Source: Rivularia sp. MS3
GTDB lineage: Bacteria; Cyanobacteriota; Cyanobacteriia; Cyanobacteriales; Nostocaceae
Direction: 5' to 3'
Length of the DNA: 64,000 bases
Assembly (NCBI GenBank): GCA_019192545.1
Contig: JAHCMI010000035.1
Coordinates: forward strand, 1-64,000
Under the pieces are notes generated by a model that ran no database searches, had not been told where the DNA came from, and saw nothing but the letters and a program-made list of their open reading frames with translations. Below are positions 15,958 to 25,524 of the stretch, in pieces. A program made the translations under genes and the position numbers. The stretch's first letter is position 1. Each line of letters opens with the position of its first letter.

Positions 15958-16512
15958 ATGCAACCACATATTTATAAATTCTCAAAATTACAATTGAGTA
16001 AACATAAAGTTATTTACTTAGCTTTACTTATAATTTTCGTAATTTTAATTATATTCGCTTTCTATAATGATTTATCCACAAAAAAGCGAATAACTACGTG
16101 GAGAAACGTGGGAGAAGTTACACCAAAATCTCTTCTAAAAAAGGTTGTTACTAAAAAATCAACTCGCTATCTTGATATTTCTTCAATAAAGGTTATGCGA
16201 ATCTCATTGAATGGTGCTAATAACTTATATATTTTTGATTATGGTTCCCCTCAATTTTGTGGTGCTGGTGGGTGCTTATACTCAGTGTATAACTATTCAG
16301 GTAAAACACTTTTAGAATTTATTGCTAATCCCAAACTTCCAAAACCACAAAAGCTAATCAAAGTCGGAGAGAATGTTAACCAAGGCTTTCCTTGTTTGAA
16401 TATTACTCAAATTACAGACACACATAAATTATTATCTCAAACTGAATTTTGCTATCAAAACGGTCATTACGTTCCCTTAAATAAAAATTTTATTACTGAA
16501 AAAAATGAATAA
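15958..16512 (+). CDS. Single-pass membrane protein, unknown function
   Basis: A protein of 184 residues starting 2 bases after the previous stop. One membrane segment near residues 19-37 (IYLALLIIFVILIIFAFY) is followed by a soluble domain with YLDISSIKVMRISLN, FDYGSPQFCGAGGCLYSVYN and a later FPCLNI, so cysteines are probably extracytoplasmic. The stop overlaps the coupling-protein start by 8 bases. The tight packing places it in the transfer operon, but I cannot name a counterpart. Confidence 0.6.
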   Translation: MQPHIYKFSKLQLSKHKVIYLALLIIFVILIIFAFYNDLSTKKRITTWRNVGEVTPKSLLKKVVTKKSTRYLDISSIKVMRISLNGANNLYIFDYGSPQFCGAGGCLYSVYNYSGKTLLEFIANPKLPKPQKLIKVGENVNQGFPCLNITQITDTHKLLSQTEFCYQNGHYVPLNKNFITEKNE

Positions 16513-18328
16513 TAATTTTCTGGTACAACAACCATCAACACCACCACACAATTCCCAGTTTGATAAGTTGTCTAATTTAATGAAGTCACAATCCGGGTTA
16601 GTATTGCTCGGTTGTTTTGCTAGTATTGGTATTTTCAAACTAATTTCTGGAAGTAACTATAAAGGTAAAGTTGCTACCAGTTATTGGGGTGGTAGTCGAG
16701 AAAAATCACAAGCAGCCAAAAAAGCAAAGAAGCAGATATCTAAACCGATTCGTAATTCTGTGGGATTATACGTTGGAACTCCCCCATATATTAGAAATGC
16801 TCTGCAAAAACAATGGTACTCTCATGGTTTACTCAAAACCAAGCCAACAATTACCCAACAATTTCTTTCTTCTAATTCAACTCTTTACGTACCAGATGCT
16901 CAACGAGGAATAGCTGTTATTGGTGCAGCTGGTTCTGGTAAAACTTTCTCGGTAATAGACCCGTTAATTCGTAGTGCTTTTGACCAAGGGTTTCCCATGC
17001 TGCTCTACGATTTTAAATTCCCTGCACAAACCAAACGAGCTGTAGCTTATGCAATGAAACGAGGTTATTCTGTGAAAATATTTGCACCGGGGTTTGGTGA
17101 GAGCGAAACCTGTAATCCTTTAGACTTATTAAGAGATGAGGAAGATGCTATCGCAGCAGGACAGCTAACACAGGTAATCTCGCGTAACTTTGACAGGGGT
17201 GCAAATGCTAGCAGCGATAAGTTCTTTGAAGAAGCTGGAGATTCTTTGGTTGAGGGAATTTTACTTGTTACTAAGGCAATAAAAACTTTAACAGGTGAGG
17301 ATAAATATTGTGATTTAATGATGGCACAAGCGATTTTATCATTACCAAACCTAGCAGCTAGACTCGAAGCTGCATCAAAAGATAAGTTAAAAGTTTGGAC
17401 TTCTCGACCATTATCGCAGTTAATCAGCGTCAAAGATTCAGAAAAAACAGCAGCATCAATTATCGGTACTGCACAACGAATGTTTCAACGCTTTCTTAAA
17501 CGTGACTTCGTTGGTGCTTTTTGCGGTCAAACAACACTACCACTTGATTTAGATGGGAAGCAATTAATCATTTTTGGATTGGATAGAAACAACAGAGATA
17601 TTGTCAGTCCATTACTTGCAGCAATTCTCCATATGATTGTAACCCGTAACATTACCCGGACTGTTCCCCGTAGTGACCCTTTGATTATTGCGTTGGATGA
17701 GCTACCGACATTCTATTTACCAGCACTTGTTAATTGGTTAAACGAGGGACGTGAAGACGGTTTTGTAGGAATTCTAGGTTATCAAAACATTGCTCAACTG
17801 GAAAAAGTTTACGGTAAAGAATTATCACGAGCAATTTTAGGAGGTACAGCAACCAAATTTATTTTTAATCCCCAAGACCCCGAATCTGCAAAGATTTTTA
17901 GCGATTACTTGGGGGAGATGGAAATCAAATTTAATTCTAAATCTCGAAGCATGGGAAAAGGGGGTGGTTCTCACAGTAGCAATGAACATCATCAAAAGCG
18001 ACATTTATTAGAACCCGCACAGTTTGCCAAAATGGGTACGGGTAGAGCAGTAATAATCAATCCAGCTTATAGTCGTGGTACGGAAGCATACGTTCCCTTG
18101 CTCCACAAAATAAAAGTTCCCCTATGTGATATTGAAGAGATGCAATGGTCGGAAAGTAAATGGGATTTTGTACGGGAACGATTGATTCAGAATAATAAAG
18201 TTACTGTTAGTGATGAAGAGCGTTCTGCACAGTTTTTGGAGCGTAAAGCATTGGCAGAGAAATTATTTCCATTACCCGAAGAAGGGGAGAAATTAGCTTC
18301 ACCAGAAGAATTAAACAATATTTTTTAG
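16505..18328 (+). CDS. VirD4/TraG-type conjugative coupling ATPase
   Basis: A protein of 607 residues. It has an N-terminal hydrophobic segment (SGLVLLGCFASIGIFKLI), then VPDAQRGIAVIGAAGSGKT with Walker A GAAGSGKT at residues 140-147, FPMLLYDFKFPAQTK, Walker B LIIALDELPTFYLPAL, and GFVGILGYQNIAQLEKVYG, all typical of the VirD4/TraD/TraG family. It should recruit the relaxase-DNA complex to the channel and drive DNA through it. It overlaps the preceding gene by 8 bases and is followed at short distance by three more genes of unknown role, so it belongs to the same operon. No truncation is apparent. Confidence 0.9.
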   Translation: MNNNFLVQQPSTPPHNSQFDKLSNLMKSQSGLVLLGCFASIGIFKLISGSNYKGKVATSYWGGSREKSQAAKKAKKQISKPIRNSVGLYVGTPPYIRNALQKQWYSHGLLKTKPTITQQFLSSNSTLYVPDAQRGIAVIGAAGSGKTFSVIDPLIRSAFDQGFPMLLYDFKFPAQTKRAVAYAMKRGYSVKIFAPGFGESETCNPLDLLRDEEDAIAAGQLTQVISRNFDRGANASSDKFFEEAGDSLVEGILLVTKAIKTLTGEDKYCDLMMAQAILSLPNLAARLEAASKDKLKVWTSRPLSQLISVKDSEKTAASIIGTAQRMFQRFLKRDFVGAFCGQTTLPLDLDGKQLIIFGLDRNNRDIVSPLLAAILHMIVTRNITRTVPRSDPLIIALDELPTFYLPALVNWLNEGREDGFVGILGYQNIAQLEKVYGKELSRAILGGTATKFIFNPQDPESAKIFSDYLGEMEIKFNSKSRSMGKGGGSHSSNEHHQKRHLLEPAQFAKMGTGRAVIINPAYSRGTEAYVPLLHKIKVPLCDIEEMQWSESKWDFVRERLIQNNKVTVSDEERSAQFLERKALAEKLFPLPEEGEKLASPEELNNIF

Positions 18329-18339
18329 AGTTAAATAAT

Positions 18340-18666
18340 ATGGTAGAGAAAATAATTAATTATAGTTCAGAAGTTTCTGCTGTTTTATCGCAATATCCTA
18401 AATGGTTAGAAATGGTTATTGAAGCACGAGATAAACCAGTTTTAGATAAAAATTATTGTCCCCATGTAATTGAAATATTTGACCAGTATGGTCTGTTAGC
18501 TGGGAAAGTTAATGGATTATCTGCTTATGAATGTACTAGAGATATTCAACAAAAAAGTGATTTTAATGCTTGGTTAATTGATGAGGAATTAGCTGTATTT
18601 TATGTTGGCTCAAAATTAATCATCAATCGTTTAGAGGCAATAGCTGTAGTTAACAAAGGAGAGTAA
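18340..18666 (+). CDS. Hypothetical protein of the transfer operon
   Basis: A protein of 108 residues with no recognised family, predicted soluble, with mixed helix and strand and only two cysteines (YCPHVIEIFDQYGLLAG, YECTRDIQ). It starts 12 bases after the coupling-protein stop and ends 5 bases before the next gene, so it is co-transcribed. Codon use and composition match its neighbours. Confidence 0.5.
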   Translation: MVEKIINYSSEVSAVLSQYPKWLEMVIEARDKPVLDKNYCPHVIEIFDQYGLLAGKVNGLSAYECTRDIQQKSDFNAWLIDEELAVFYVGSKLIINRLEAIAVVNKGE

Positions 18667-18671
18667 ATGAA

Positions 18672-20039
18672 ATGCCAAATATATTTACTGTCAACGAAAG
18701 TGACGCAACAGCAATGCAGCAACGTTACGAACAATTAATTGAAGTATTGTTAAAAGCAGCATTGGATGTAGAACAAAATTCGGACAAACAAGGATTAAAA
18801 ATATTTGATGGGGATAAACTAGTTTATGGACGCGATGAAAATCAATTTCGTGATGAAGTGTCCGGTTTTTCTGGAGAACTATTAAATCCTCAATTGATTA
18901 CACAACTTCAAGAATTACGTTCAGCACCTGTTGGGGAAGTAGTAGATGGGGCTGCTAATAAGAGAATTGAACTAGATGGGAAAGTTCTCTTACAATCTGA
19001 TTCGGAAGGCAAGGTAATCGTTAACAGCTTTTTGGAGCAAGAAGTTGTTACAGATAAAAAACTCGATAATTTAGAATTTTGGGAAAATCTAGGTAATAAC
19101 AATCAATTTACTCAACCCGAATTATCGCCCCTTGAACCGAATTATATAAACTCACCTACCGTTCCAGGTTCAACACGAGTTACCGAATCATTAGAGCTAT
19201 TAGAAGATAGTCCTTTGAAAACATTATTAAGTTCAGAAGTTGAGCAATTAAAAGCAGAAGTAAAAGCACTACAGCAAGAACGTAGTTTATATCAAGAACT
19301 AATAGAACAAAGATTAAAGCAACCTCAAAATACTTCTTGGTGGCAGCAAATAGTTAACAATACATCAACGGTTATTTCGAGTGTAACTTCTGCCTTAAAG
19401 ATAGGAGTACGTGAGTTTAAAGAAAATTCTAAACAACATCAGTTTGCAGCATCAATCAAAAGCTTATTTCAATTACAAACTCTGCCAGGAGAAAATCACT
19501 ATCAAGCAGGAGATTATCAAATTTCTCGCAACGGTTCGTACTACGAAGTAAAAGATTCGGCTACAGATAAACTTTTAATGCAGTTTCGCGACACAAATTT
19601 AGGGGTAAAGGTTGAAAAAAGTGATTTAGTAAACGTTGACATACAAGATATCAATTCCTTACAAAAATCATTACAAAAAAATCAACCAATTCCTACATCT
19701 TTTGCTCCAGTCGGGAAACAAGAAGCAGAATATTTTGCTCGTGTTGAGAGAGTTACGAATGTGCTTATAGAATATGCTACTGCACAACAGCGAGATGTAG
19801 AAATTGATGGTCGATTTTCTTATAAATGGAAAGCGACTACGGATGGTAATGTACAAATTGAAGCGAAAGATGGACGGGGTAGTTTACTTGAAAAAACTGG
19901 TGGACAATTAACCAGTAATATGAACGAACGCGATTTAATTTATTTTGAGCAAATATTACCCAAGTTGCATCCAAGAAGTCAAAGACAAGTAATTGCATCT
20001 CAAGCTAATCAAACTACCGATAACAATTTAGAAAGATAA
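18672..20039 (+). CDS. Hypothetical coiled-coil protein of the transfer operon
   Basis: A protein of 455 residues with AAAGGAG about 10 bases before the ATG at 18672. Residues about 175-215 form a coiled coil (SSEVEQLKAEVKALQQERSL). The C-terminal 190 residues are an apparently folded domain beginning QAGDYQISRNGSYYEVKDSA and including DGRFSYKWKATTDGNVQIEA. No catalytic motif, signal peptide or membrane segment is seen. The C-terminal part resembles uncharacterised domains in cyanobacterial plasmid proteins only in general flavour. It lies between the coupling protein and an AAA ATPase. Confidence 0.5.
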   Translation: MPNIFTVNESDATAMQQRYEQLIEVLLKAALDVEQNSDKQGLKIFDGDKLVYGRDENQFRDEVSGFSGELLNPQLITQLQELRSAPVGEVVDGAANKRIELDGKVLLQSDSEGKVIVNSFLEQEVVTDKKLDNLEFWENLGNNNQFTQPELSPLEPNYINSPTVPGSTRVTESLELLEDSPLKTLLSSEVEQLKAEVKALQQERSLYQELIEQRLKQPQNTSWWQQIVNNTSTVISSVTSALKIGVREFKENSKQHQFAASIKSLFQLQTLPGENHYQAGDYQISRNGSYYEVKDSATDKLLMQFRDTNLGVKVEKSDLVNVDIQDINSLQKSLQKNQPIPTSFAPVGKQEAEYFARVERVTNVLIEYATAQQRDVEIDGRFSYKWKATTDGNVQIEAKDGRGSLLEKTGGQLTSNMNERDLIYFEQILPKLHPRSQRQVIASQANQTTDNNLER

Positions 20040-20048
20040 TTTTATTAT

Positions 20049-21617
20049 ATGAAGTTTGATAATTTGAATTTATATCTCGATTCTGGTATCCCAATTGTTT
20101 GTGTTAATGCTCCTTTACCAGAACGAATGAATGTATTAGAGGAAATTTATATTGAATGCGCGAGAAGTAGAAATATTCCCCTTTATGTATGGAATGCTGG
20201 CTGGGGATGCTTTAAGACAGTAAAGTATAATTCGCATTCAATTAGGAGTTTTATTAATCCACAACCTAAATATAGAGATATTTTTACTAGTTTTGATTCT
20301 TTATTAACTAATGAGAAGAATGGTATTTTTATATTTGAAAATCTATCATCTTTAATCAGCATAGATTCTCCACAAATGGTTTCATATTTAATCAATATTT
20401 ACTTTGAGTTTAAAAATAGTAATAAATTAAAGTATTTAGTTATTTTATCAACTGATGATGATGAATTACCAGAAGCTTTAAGCCAATTGATTCCAAGTAT
20501 TTATTATCCATTACCAAGTAACGAAGAAATTACTAATTTGATAGAAACATTCTTATGTAATTCACCAGAAAAATTAAATCAAGAATCTTTAACCAGTGCT
20601 TGCGCTGGTTTAACTTCAGAGGAGATATCTAATGGGCTAAATATCGCACTAAATTCTTGCTCTCAAGTAAGCTGTGATGTTCTCATCCAACATTTACTTG
20701 AATATAAAATCAATCGCTTTCGCTCTTTCAATTTAAACTTTGTTGCCAAACCCAGTATTCCAGATTTTGGAGGTTTAGACTTACTTAAAAAGTATATAGA
20801 AAATGTCAAATATGACTTTTTACCTCAAGCACGAATAGCTAATATTCCTCTCCCCAAAGGTTGTTTGTTAGTGGGACCACCAGGAACAGGAAAGACTCTA
20901 TCAGCTAATGTCATAGCCAAAATATTAGGTTTTCCTCTAATTAGTGTAGATACTGCTCTGATAATCAACGATGGTGCAGTTTATCTTAAACGTTTGCTAG
21001 AAAGGGTAGAAGCTTGCGCTCCTGTTGTGATGTATTTTGACGAGTTTGATAAACTTTTCTCTGCATCTCAATCTACGGGAGAAGATACTAGTTCTAGACA
21101 AATTTTAGGTACTTTATTAACTTGGTTGCAGGATAAAATAAGCGCAGTGTTTGTAGTTGCAACCCTTAACCGATTAGATGCATTACCACCAGAATTAACC
21201 AGGGTAGGAAGATTTGATGAAATATTTTATGTGGGATTTCCTCAAGCCATTGAGCGCAAAGAGATTTTAATGATGCATCTTACTAGATTTGATACACGTT
21301 ATAAGAATTCGGATGTGCTTACAGAAAAAGAATGGCGAATTGTTCTTAATAAAACTGTTAACTGTACTGGTGCCGAACTTGCTCAAATGGTTCAGAAGGC
21401 TGCGCGTACCAAGTTTCACCAAGGTCAACAGATGGAAATTGGGTTACATGAACTATTGGAGCAACGAGAGATGATGGTTCCTTTATATGTTCGAGATACC
21501 GATAGGATATTGGCGATCGCTAATCGTGCAAAGTATATAACTCAACCAGCATCTAGTCCTGACACGTCGATTTTTGCTCCTGCTATTACTAGTTTTTGGG
21601 GAGAAGTGCCTTCATAA
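20049..21617 (+). CDS. AAA ATPase, Ycf46-like
   Basis: A protein of 522 residues. The N-terminal half (SGIPIVCVNAPLPERMNVLE, KYLVILSTDDDELPEALSQL) resembles the non-catalytic RecA-like half of Ycf46 proteins. The C-terminal half is a full AAA module: Walker A GPPGTGKT at residues 276-283, Walker B VMYFDEFDKLF, sensor-1 FVVATLNRLDALPPELTRVG with the RVGRFDE arginine finger region, and a helical lid ending near QMVQKAARTKF. It presumably remodels a protein partner. Being the last gene of the transfer operon and facing an oppositely transcribed gene 20 bases away, it may serve transfer or plasmid control. Confidence 0.8.
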   Translation: MKFDNLNLYLDSGIPIVCVNAPLPERMNVLEEIYIECARSRNIPLYVWNAGWGCFKTVKYNSHSIRSFINPQPKYRDIFTSFDSLLTNEKNGIFIFENLSSLISIDSPQMVSYLINIYFEFKNSNKLKYLVILSTDDDELPEALSQLIPSIYYPLPSNEEITNLIETFLCNSPEKLNQESLTSACAGLTSEEISNGLNIALNSCSQVSCDVLIQHLLEYKINRFRSFNLNFVAKPSIPDFGGLDLLKKYIENVKYDFLPQARIANIPLPKGCLLVGPPGTGKTLSANVIAKILGFPLISVDTALIINDGAVYLKRLLERVEACAPVVMYFDEFDKLFSASQSTGEDTSSRQILGTLLTWLQDKISAVFVVATLNRLDALPPELTRVGRFDEIFYVGFPQAIERKEILMMHLTRFDTRYKNSDVLTEKEWRIVLNKTVNCTGAELAQMVQKAARTKFHQGQQMEIGLHELLEQREMMVPLYVRDTDRILAIANRAKYITQPASSPDTSIFAPAITSFWGEVPS

Positions 21618-21636
21618 AATTCTCACCCATGCCGTC

Positions 21637-22461
21637 TTACTCATTCTTCCGAGCAATAGCTCTTTCAATCAGCACATTAATAGCTTCTGTTGCACAAGCT
21701 TTTAAAATTGCAGTAGCTAATCTATTACCTCTATTTGCAAAATGTTCCCATATCGAGAACCAATCTTTAATTGATAATGCATACACACTTTTAAACCCAT
21801 GCTTGGTTATAACCCTACATTCGGTAATATCTTTCGACAGATTTAAATCAGATAGGGTTCTTGCCTTCTTAGATGAATAATTAACTAACCAGTCGGGGTC
21901 ATGTCCAACGCACCTTAATCCTTCCTGGTATTCAATACGATATTCCCCGCAACGTAAGACTAAAACTTGGATGCTTATATCAGCTTCTATTTCGACAGAT
22001 AACGGATTAGCTATTTCAACCCAATAATTACCAGAGAAGAAACAAGGGTTGGGCGTATTACCAGATACTGGTTTAAAATTGCATAACGCTTTAATTAAAG
22101 AATGCCATTCACGACGAGAAAGCTGCGTGGGGTGTTTATCTAAATCCCCATTCTTCAATAGTGTTGATAAGTAGATTGCTGCTACAGACAAGGGATAAAC
22201 TTGAACCTCTACACCATTTTCAATTTGTACTGTTAAAGTTTCTAAGCTCTGCGATTCAATAAACGAGCGCACAATGTTTTTTGGCTGACCTACTAATAGT
22301 GCCATTTGACGGTCGCTCATAAATAAGGCACCATTAGGAAGTTGATAAGCTTTCCAGAAAAAATCATGGTAATGCCACGAAGTTGTTGACACTCTGGGTA
22401 ATTGTTTATCACAATGTTGATGAGCCTTTGGGTTGAAAATTATGCTGTTTGCTTCGTTCAT
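21637..22461 (-). CDS. Hypothetical plasmid protein, possibly DNA-binding
   Basis: A protein of 274 residues that I cannot assign. Residues about 50-75 (LFMSDRQMALLVGQPKNIVR) look like a helix-turn-helix, and the C-terminal SIWEHFANRGNRLATAILKA with INVLIERAIA resembles the helical end of phage/plasmid antirepressor-like proteins. The middle holds a short Cys/His-containing part (CFFSGNYWVEIAN, LRCVGHDPDWLVN). It converges with the AAA ATPase gene, and its 5' side is a long non-coding region with a striking structured element. A regulatory or replication role is possible, not shown. Confidence 0.5.
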   Translation of the reverse strand: MNEANSIIFNPKAHQHCDKQLPRVSTTSWHYHDFFWKAYQLPNGALFMSDRQMALLVGQPKNIVRSFIESQSLETLTVQIENGVEVQVYPLSVAAIYLSTLLKNGDLDKHPTQLSRREWHSLIKALCNFKPVSGNTPNPCFFSGNYWVEIANPLSVEIEADISIQVLVLRCGEYRIEYQEGLRCVGHDPDWLVNYSSKKARTLSDLNLSKDITECRVITKHGFKSVYALSIKDWFSIWEHFANRGNRLATAILKACATEAINVLIERAIARKNE

Positions 22462-22583
22462 AACTACAACTTGTTAACTTTTATCAACAGATTAAATTGA
22501 ACCAAATTCTAACAATTTGACTTACGAGCTTGTTCTTAATTGATGATAAATATACCCTGCTTAATGTGTCACAATTCCTCTAT

Positions 22584-22683
22584 AAAAAAATGGGCAGGCT
22601 TCCCGTTGTGGGTCGAAGACCCACAACGGACGAGTCCCTGCATATGAAAACGAGGGCTTTTTTAAAAGCCTGCCCATTTTTTT
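22584..22683. ncRNA. Three-way fold-back structure, candidate structured RNA or DNA site
   Basis: The outer arms AAAAAAATGGGCAGGCT (22584-22600) and AGCCTGCCCATTTTTTT (22667-22683) are a perfect 17-base-pair inverted repeat. Enclosed is a perfect 12-base-pair hairpin with GAA loop (CCGTTGTGGGTC 22603-22614, GACCCACAACGG 22618-22629) and a weaker CCCT...AGGG hairpin (about 22636-22656), giving a three-way junction. The outer stem followed by a T run also works as a terminator in either direction. A second hairpin (GACA/TGTC core) follows at about 22705-22722. It is GC-rich compared with its surroundings. Short open frames through it are not called. Confidence 0.6.
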
Positions 22684-22743
22684 TAGAAGTACCTCGGAAA
22701 AAAACCAGACATATTTGTCCGGTCTTCTGTTCATTATCGCTTT

Positions 22744-23319
22744 AATAATTACTTTTATGAATTAATCAATTCAACAAAGGAGAAAGAGAAAATATCGCCT
22801 TAAAAACATACTTTTAATTTTCCTCCCTGGTAGTAGTTTTCCCCATCAGTTGTGAATTATAAATAGCCCTAACTTTATACAAAATTCAAACTTAATTTCC
22901 AGTTAATTCATACTAGCTTAAAAAAATACAGGCTTCAAATAATTGCAACTCTTAATCTTATTATTCCGAAAAATGAAAATCATGATTCACGTTTCAAGGG
23001 ATATATTATCTACATAGATTACTTGTATTTTTGGATATATACACGTAATCAAAAAATATTATTATTTAAGATATATACGCTTACCATGCATAAAAAATAC
23101 TGTTATTAGCTTGATAATATATATGTTAAAGCTACTTTAAAAAAGAATAAATGTTGCTGCTAGTATTCTCTATGCATTTAATAACGCTTGTATAGGTACC
23201 CTTTATGATATCTGTAATTTTCCCTGTAGCGCTTATAAGTATATGGTCATTTAAATCACTGGTTTTACTGAATTTTTACCAATCGAGTTAAATTTAAATT
23301 GAATACAGCAATTATGATG
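22744..23319. other. Very AT-rich non-coding region
   Basis: No gene is supported. Two imperfect copies of a GGATATATACACGTAATC / AGATATATACGCTTACC sequence about 40 bases apart (near 23031-23092) and long A/T runs suggest a possible origin or protein-binding region, but the evidence is thin. Confidence 0.25.
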
Positions 23320-24900
23320 CTAATAGTCTAAAATTTGCTGTTTATCTATTGAAAAATATTTAGCATTGGGGAGAATTTTGCTTATGGAATTAAATCTTTT
23401 TTGTGACATTTCAACAACTATTTTTGATATATTCTTGAGATATTCGGATGGTAATGATGCATTTTCATCATCAATAGTCAAATAAAGCGTTCTATGTTTG
23501 TGAGGTGCGTTACGTACCATAATCTTGAGTGCATCTGTTGGGGAAGAATTTATAACTGCTGTTTCTATCAATTCACTATTATCTCCACCTACACTCAAAT
23601 GAAACCAGCCCCTCGAACGGTAGCTATCCGAATAAATAGTAAACTTGTTTTCGCTATTTTTTAAAGAATATAAATAAGCTCCAGTTGTTCCCCCATCTAA
23701 ATTTCGAGCTATAAATACTGCATTACAATTAGTATCTGCATATAATAAACCTCTTTGTTGTAGAGTTTTTAAGAGTTTGCGAGGGATGGAATGCTTTTGA
23801 TTAAGGTAATATTCGACTTCATTAAAGTTCTTAGAGCAAGCTTCGGGTGGTACGAATGTAGACAAAGGAGTTCGTCGTGCAATATTTAAAGCATGATTGG
23901 AAACTGCATTAAGCATACCTGTTTCACTAAATCTATCGCGCAACCAAATTATTGCGTCATCGAGGTTGCACTTATTCGCGTCCATGACCAAAGACAATGG
24001 ATTATCTGAATGCTTATATTGCAAAAGTCCTAGTTCATAAGCAACTTCAGATGACGGTATGTCTTGTCTGTACTTCTTTGTTTTAAATAGCTGTAATTCT
24101 AAATCCAACTGCTGTCGTAGTTTTTCGCTTGCAGATGCGGTTTGTTTCCATTGTGCGAGTTGTTCAAGAATATGCTGACGCTCCATTAATTGATGATTAA
24201 TTATTTCAAATTGTGAACTTAATAATTCAATTATCCTTTGTCTGTATACTTCGCTGGCTTCTTGAGCTTGTGGTTGAGGAAGACACTGTTCCAAATCTAG
24301 TAATTGAGAATCTTGATTTACAGCACTATAGTATTTCTTGACTTTGGTGTAAGTAGCAACACTTCCTTTAACACCACGCACTATTCCCAAATGTTCGACA
24401 GCATTAGCAAAACTATCTTGTAGCTGGTGCATTTTCGCTCTAGTACCGAATAAAGCTTTACAGTTGAGTTTTCCTCGTTCATCTAACGGTACTAGATAAG
24501 CATGAATGTGAGGTGTCATCTCATCAAGATGTAATTCCGCTTTTACTATGCGATCGCCCCAAGAATCATCTAACCATTTAATAACTGCGTCCACAAAACC
24601 ATCCAAACGATTTTTGTCATAACTCCCACCTTGACTTACCTTATCGGAACGGAAGTATTCTGCGCTAGCACTCAGCAACATCTCCACTGTTAAAACAGCA
24701 TCAGAACGGTATTTTTGAGGACCAATTTTATTTTTTACCTTTGAAACTAAATCAAGGTTGTCATAATCTCCGACTACTTCTAAGTTTTTTATCTGGAGAT
24801 TAGCATTAGGTGTATATACTTCTCTTGTAGTGTGAGCTTCACTGCGAGCCAAAGCTCCCCAAGATTTTATCTTTTGAATTCGACATACCGTGAAAGCCAT
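23320..24900 (-). CDS. MobV-family relaxase with C-terminal DUF3991/TOPRIM-like region
   Basis: A protein of 526 residues. The N-terminus VCRIQKIKSWGALARSEAH aligns with MobM VARMQKMK..., placing His23 at the position of the catalytic His22 of pMV158 MobM. The metal-binding motif HLDEMTPHIH is at residues 124-133. The relaxase should nick oriT and lead the strand into the coupling protein. After a coiled-coil linker, residues about 300-520 read as a DUF3991-like part (AIIWLRDRFSETG, LLYADTNCNAVFIARNLDGG) and a degenerate TOPRIM-like part (LIETAVINSSPTDALKIMV, HRTLYLTIDDENAS), which in other plasmid proteins belongs to primases. A matching oriT lies 625 bases upstream. No ribosome site precedes the ATG. 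Confidence 0.88.
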   Translation of the reverse strand: MAFTVCRIQKIKSWGALARSEAHTTREVYTPNANLQIKNLEVVGDYDNLDLVSKVKNKIGPQKYRSDAVLTVEMLLSASAEYFRSDKVSQGGSYDKNRLDGFVDAVIKWLDDSWGDRIVKAELHLDEMTPHIHAYLVPLDERGKLNCKALFGTRAKMHQLQDSFANAVEHLGIVRGVKGSVATYTKVKKYYSAVNQDSQLLDLEQCLPQPQAQEASEVYRQRIIELLSSQFEIINHQLMERQHILEQLAQWKQTASASEKLRQQLDLELQLFKTKKYRQDIPSSEVAYELGLLQYKHSDNPLSLVMDANKCNLDDAIIWLRDRFSETGMLNAVSNHALNIARRTPLSTFVPPEACSKNFNEVEYYLNQKHSIPRKLLKTLQQRGLLYADTNCNAVFIARNLDGGTTGAYLYSLKNSENKFTIYSDSYRSRGWFHLSVGGDNSELIETAVINSSPTDALKIMVRNAPHKHRTLYLTIDDENASLPSEYLKNISKIVVEMSQKRFNSISKILPNAKYFSIDKQQILDY

Positions 24901-25199
24901 ATTTTTATTTTAGAAAATAATAACAATTAATTTTATTTACTGTTATCGCATCTATCTATAAGCCTGGAGAATTAGTGTCCAAAAATATCTAAAAATAGCC
25001 AAAAAATATATCTTTATGATTACGTAACTCAGATAATAAATACGTAGCCTTTACATCATATATATTGTGTATAAAGACTGATAAACTCTTACTTATCTAG
25101 TTTTTGGAGTTAACATATAAAACACCTCGATATTGCTAAAACTAGTAAATATACAGAAAATAATTTTAAGATTAAATCTTCTATATAAATGCACAGAAA

Positions 25200-25412
25200 T
25201 CAAAACAGAATTATAACAATATAAATTGATATAAATCCCACTATTAATGCTTTTATACCGATTATTTTCGATATTTTTTGCCTAAGTATGTTATCTATCT
25301 TTAGTTGTATTGCACTCTTTAGTCTTGGTTTGCTAACAAGGTAATTAATAAGATGAAGGATTGAAGCAACGAGGCAGAAAGAGCTTTCTTGAATAATTGA
25401 TGCTATTAGCAA
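25200..25412 (-). CDS. Possible small membrane protein
   Basis: An open frame of 70 residues with two hydrophobic segments (IQESSFCLVASILHLINYLV and IGIKALIVGFISIYIVIILF) separated by a basic loop. It lies between the relaxase gene and oriT, a place where small mobilisation or entry-exclusion proteins can occur. There is no ribosome site and the region is AT-rich, so it may be chance. Confidence 0.25.
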   Translation of the reverse strand: MLIASIIQESSFCLVASILHLINYLVSKPRLKSAIQLKIDNILRQKISKIIGIKALIVGFISIYIVIILF

Positions 25413-25524
25413 AGTTAATCAGTGTGCAGTGCTAGTAAACTAAAATTTCGGAAATAAAGAACTATGACTAATTTGATTTTGAACTTAATTTCCTCTTCGT
25501 TATTTTCCACTCATCCTTCAAAAC

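Noticed and set aside
22584-22683. Hammerhead-type self-cleaving ribozyme
   Set aside because: ACGAGTCCC and GAAAACG recall hammerhead pieces, but the CUGANGA core and GAAA are not in the needed order relative to the stems on either strand.
22584-22683. Retron msr-msd
   Set aside because: The paired outer arms resemble a1/a2, but no retron reverse transcriptase is present nearby.
22530-22745. 71-residue open frame across the three-way fold-back
   Set aside because: The coding potential comes from the palindrome; no start signal, and the DNA structure explains the sequence better.
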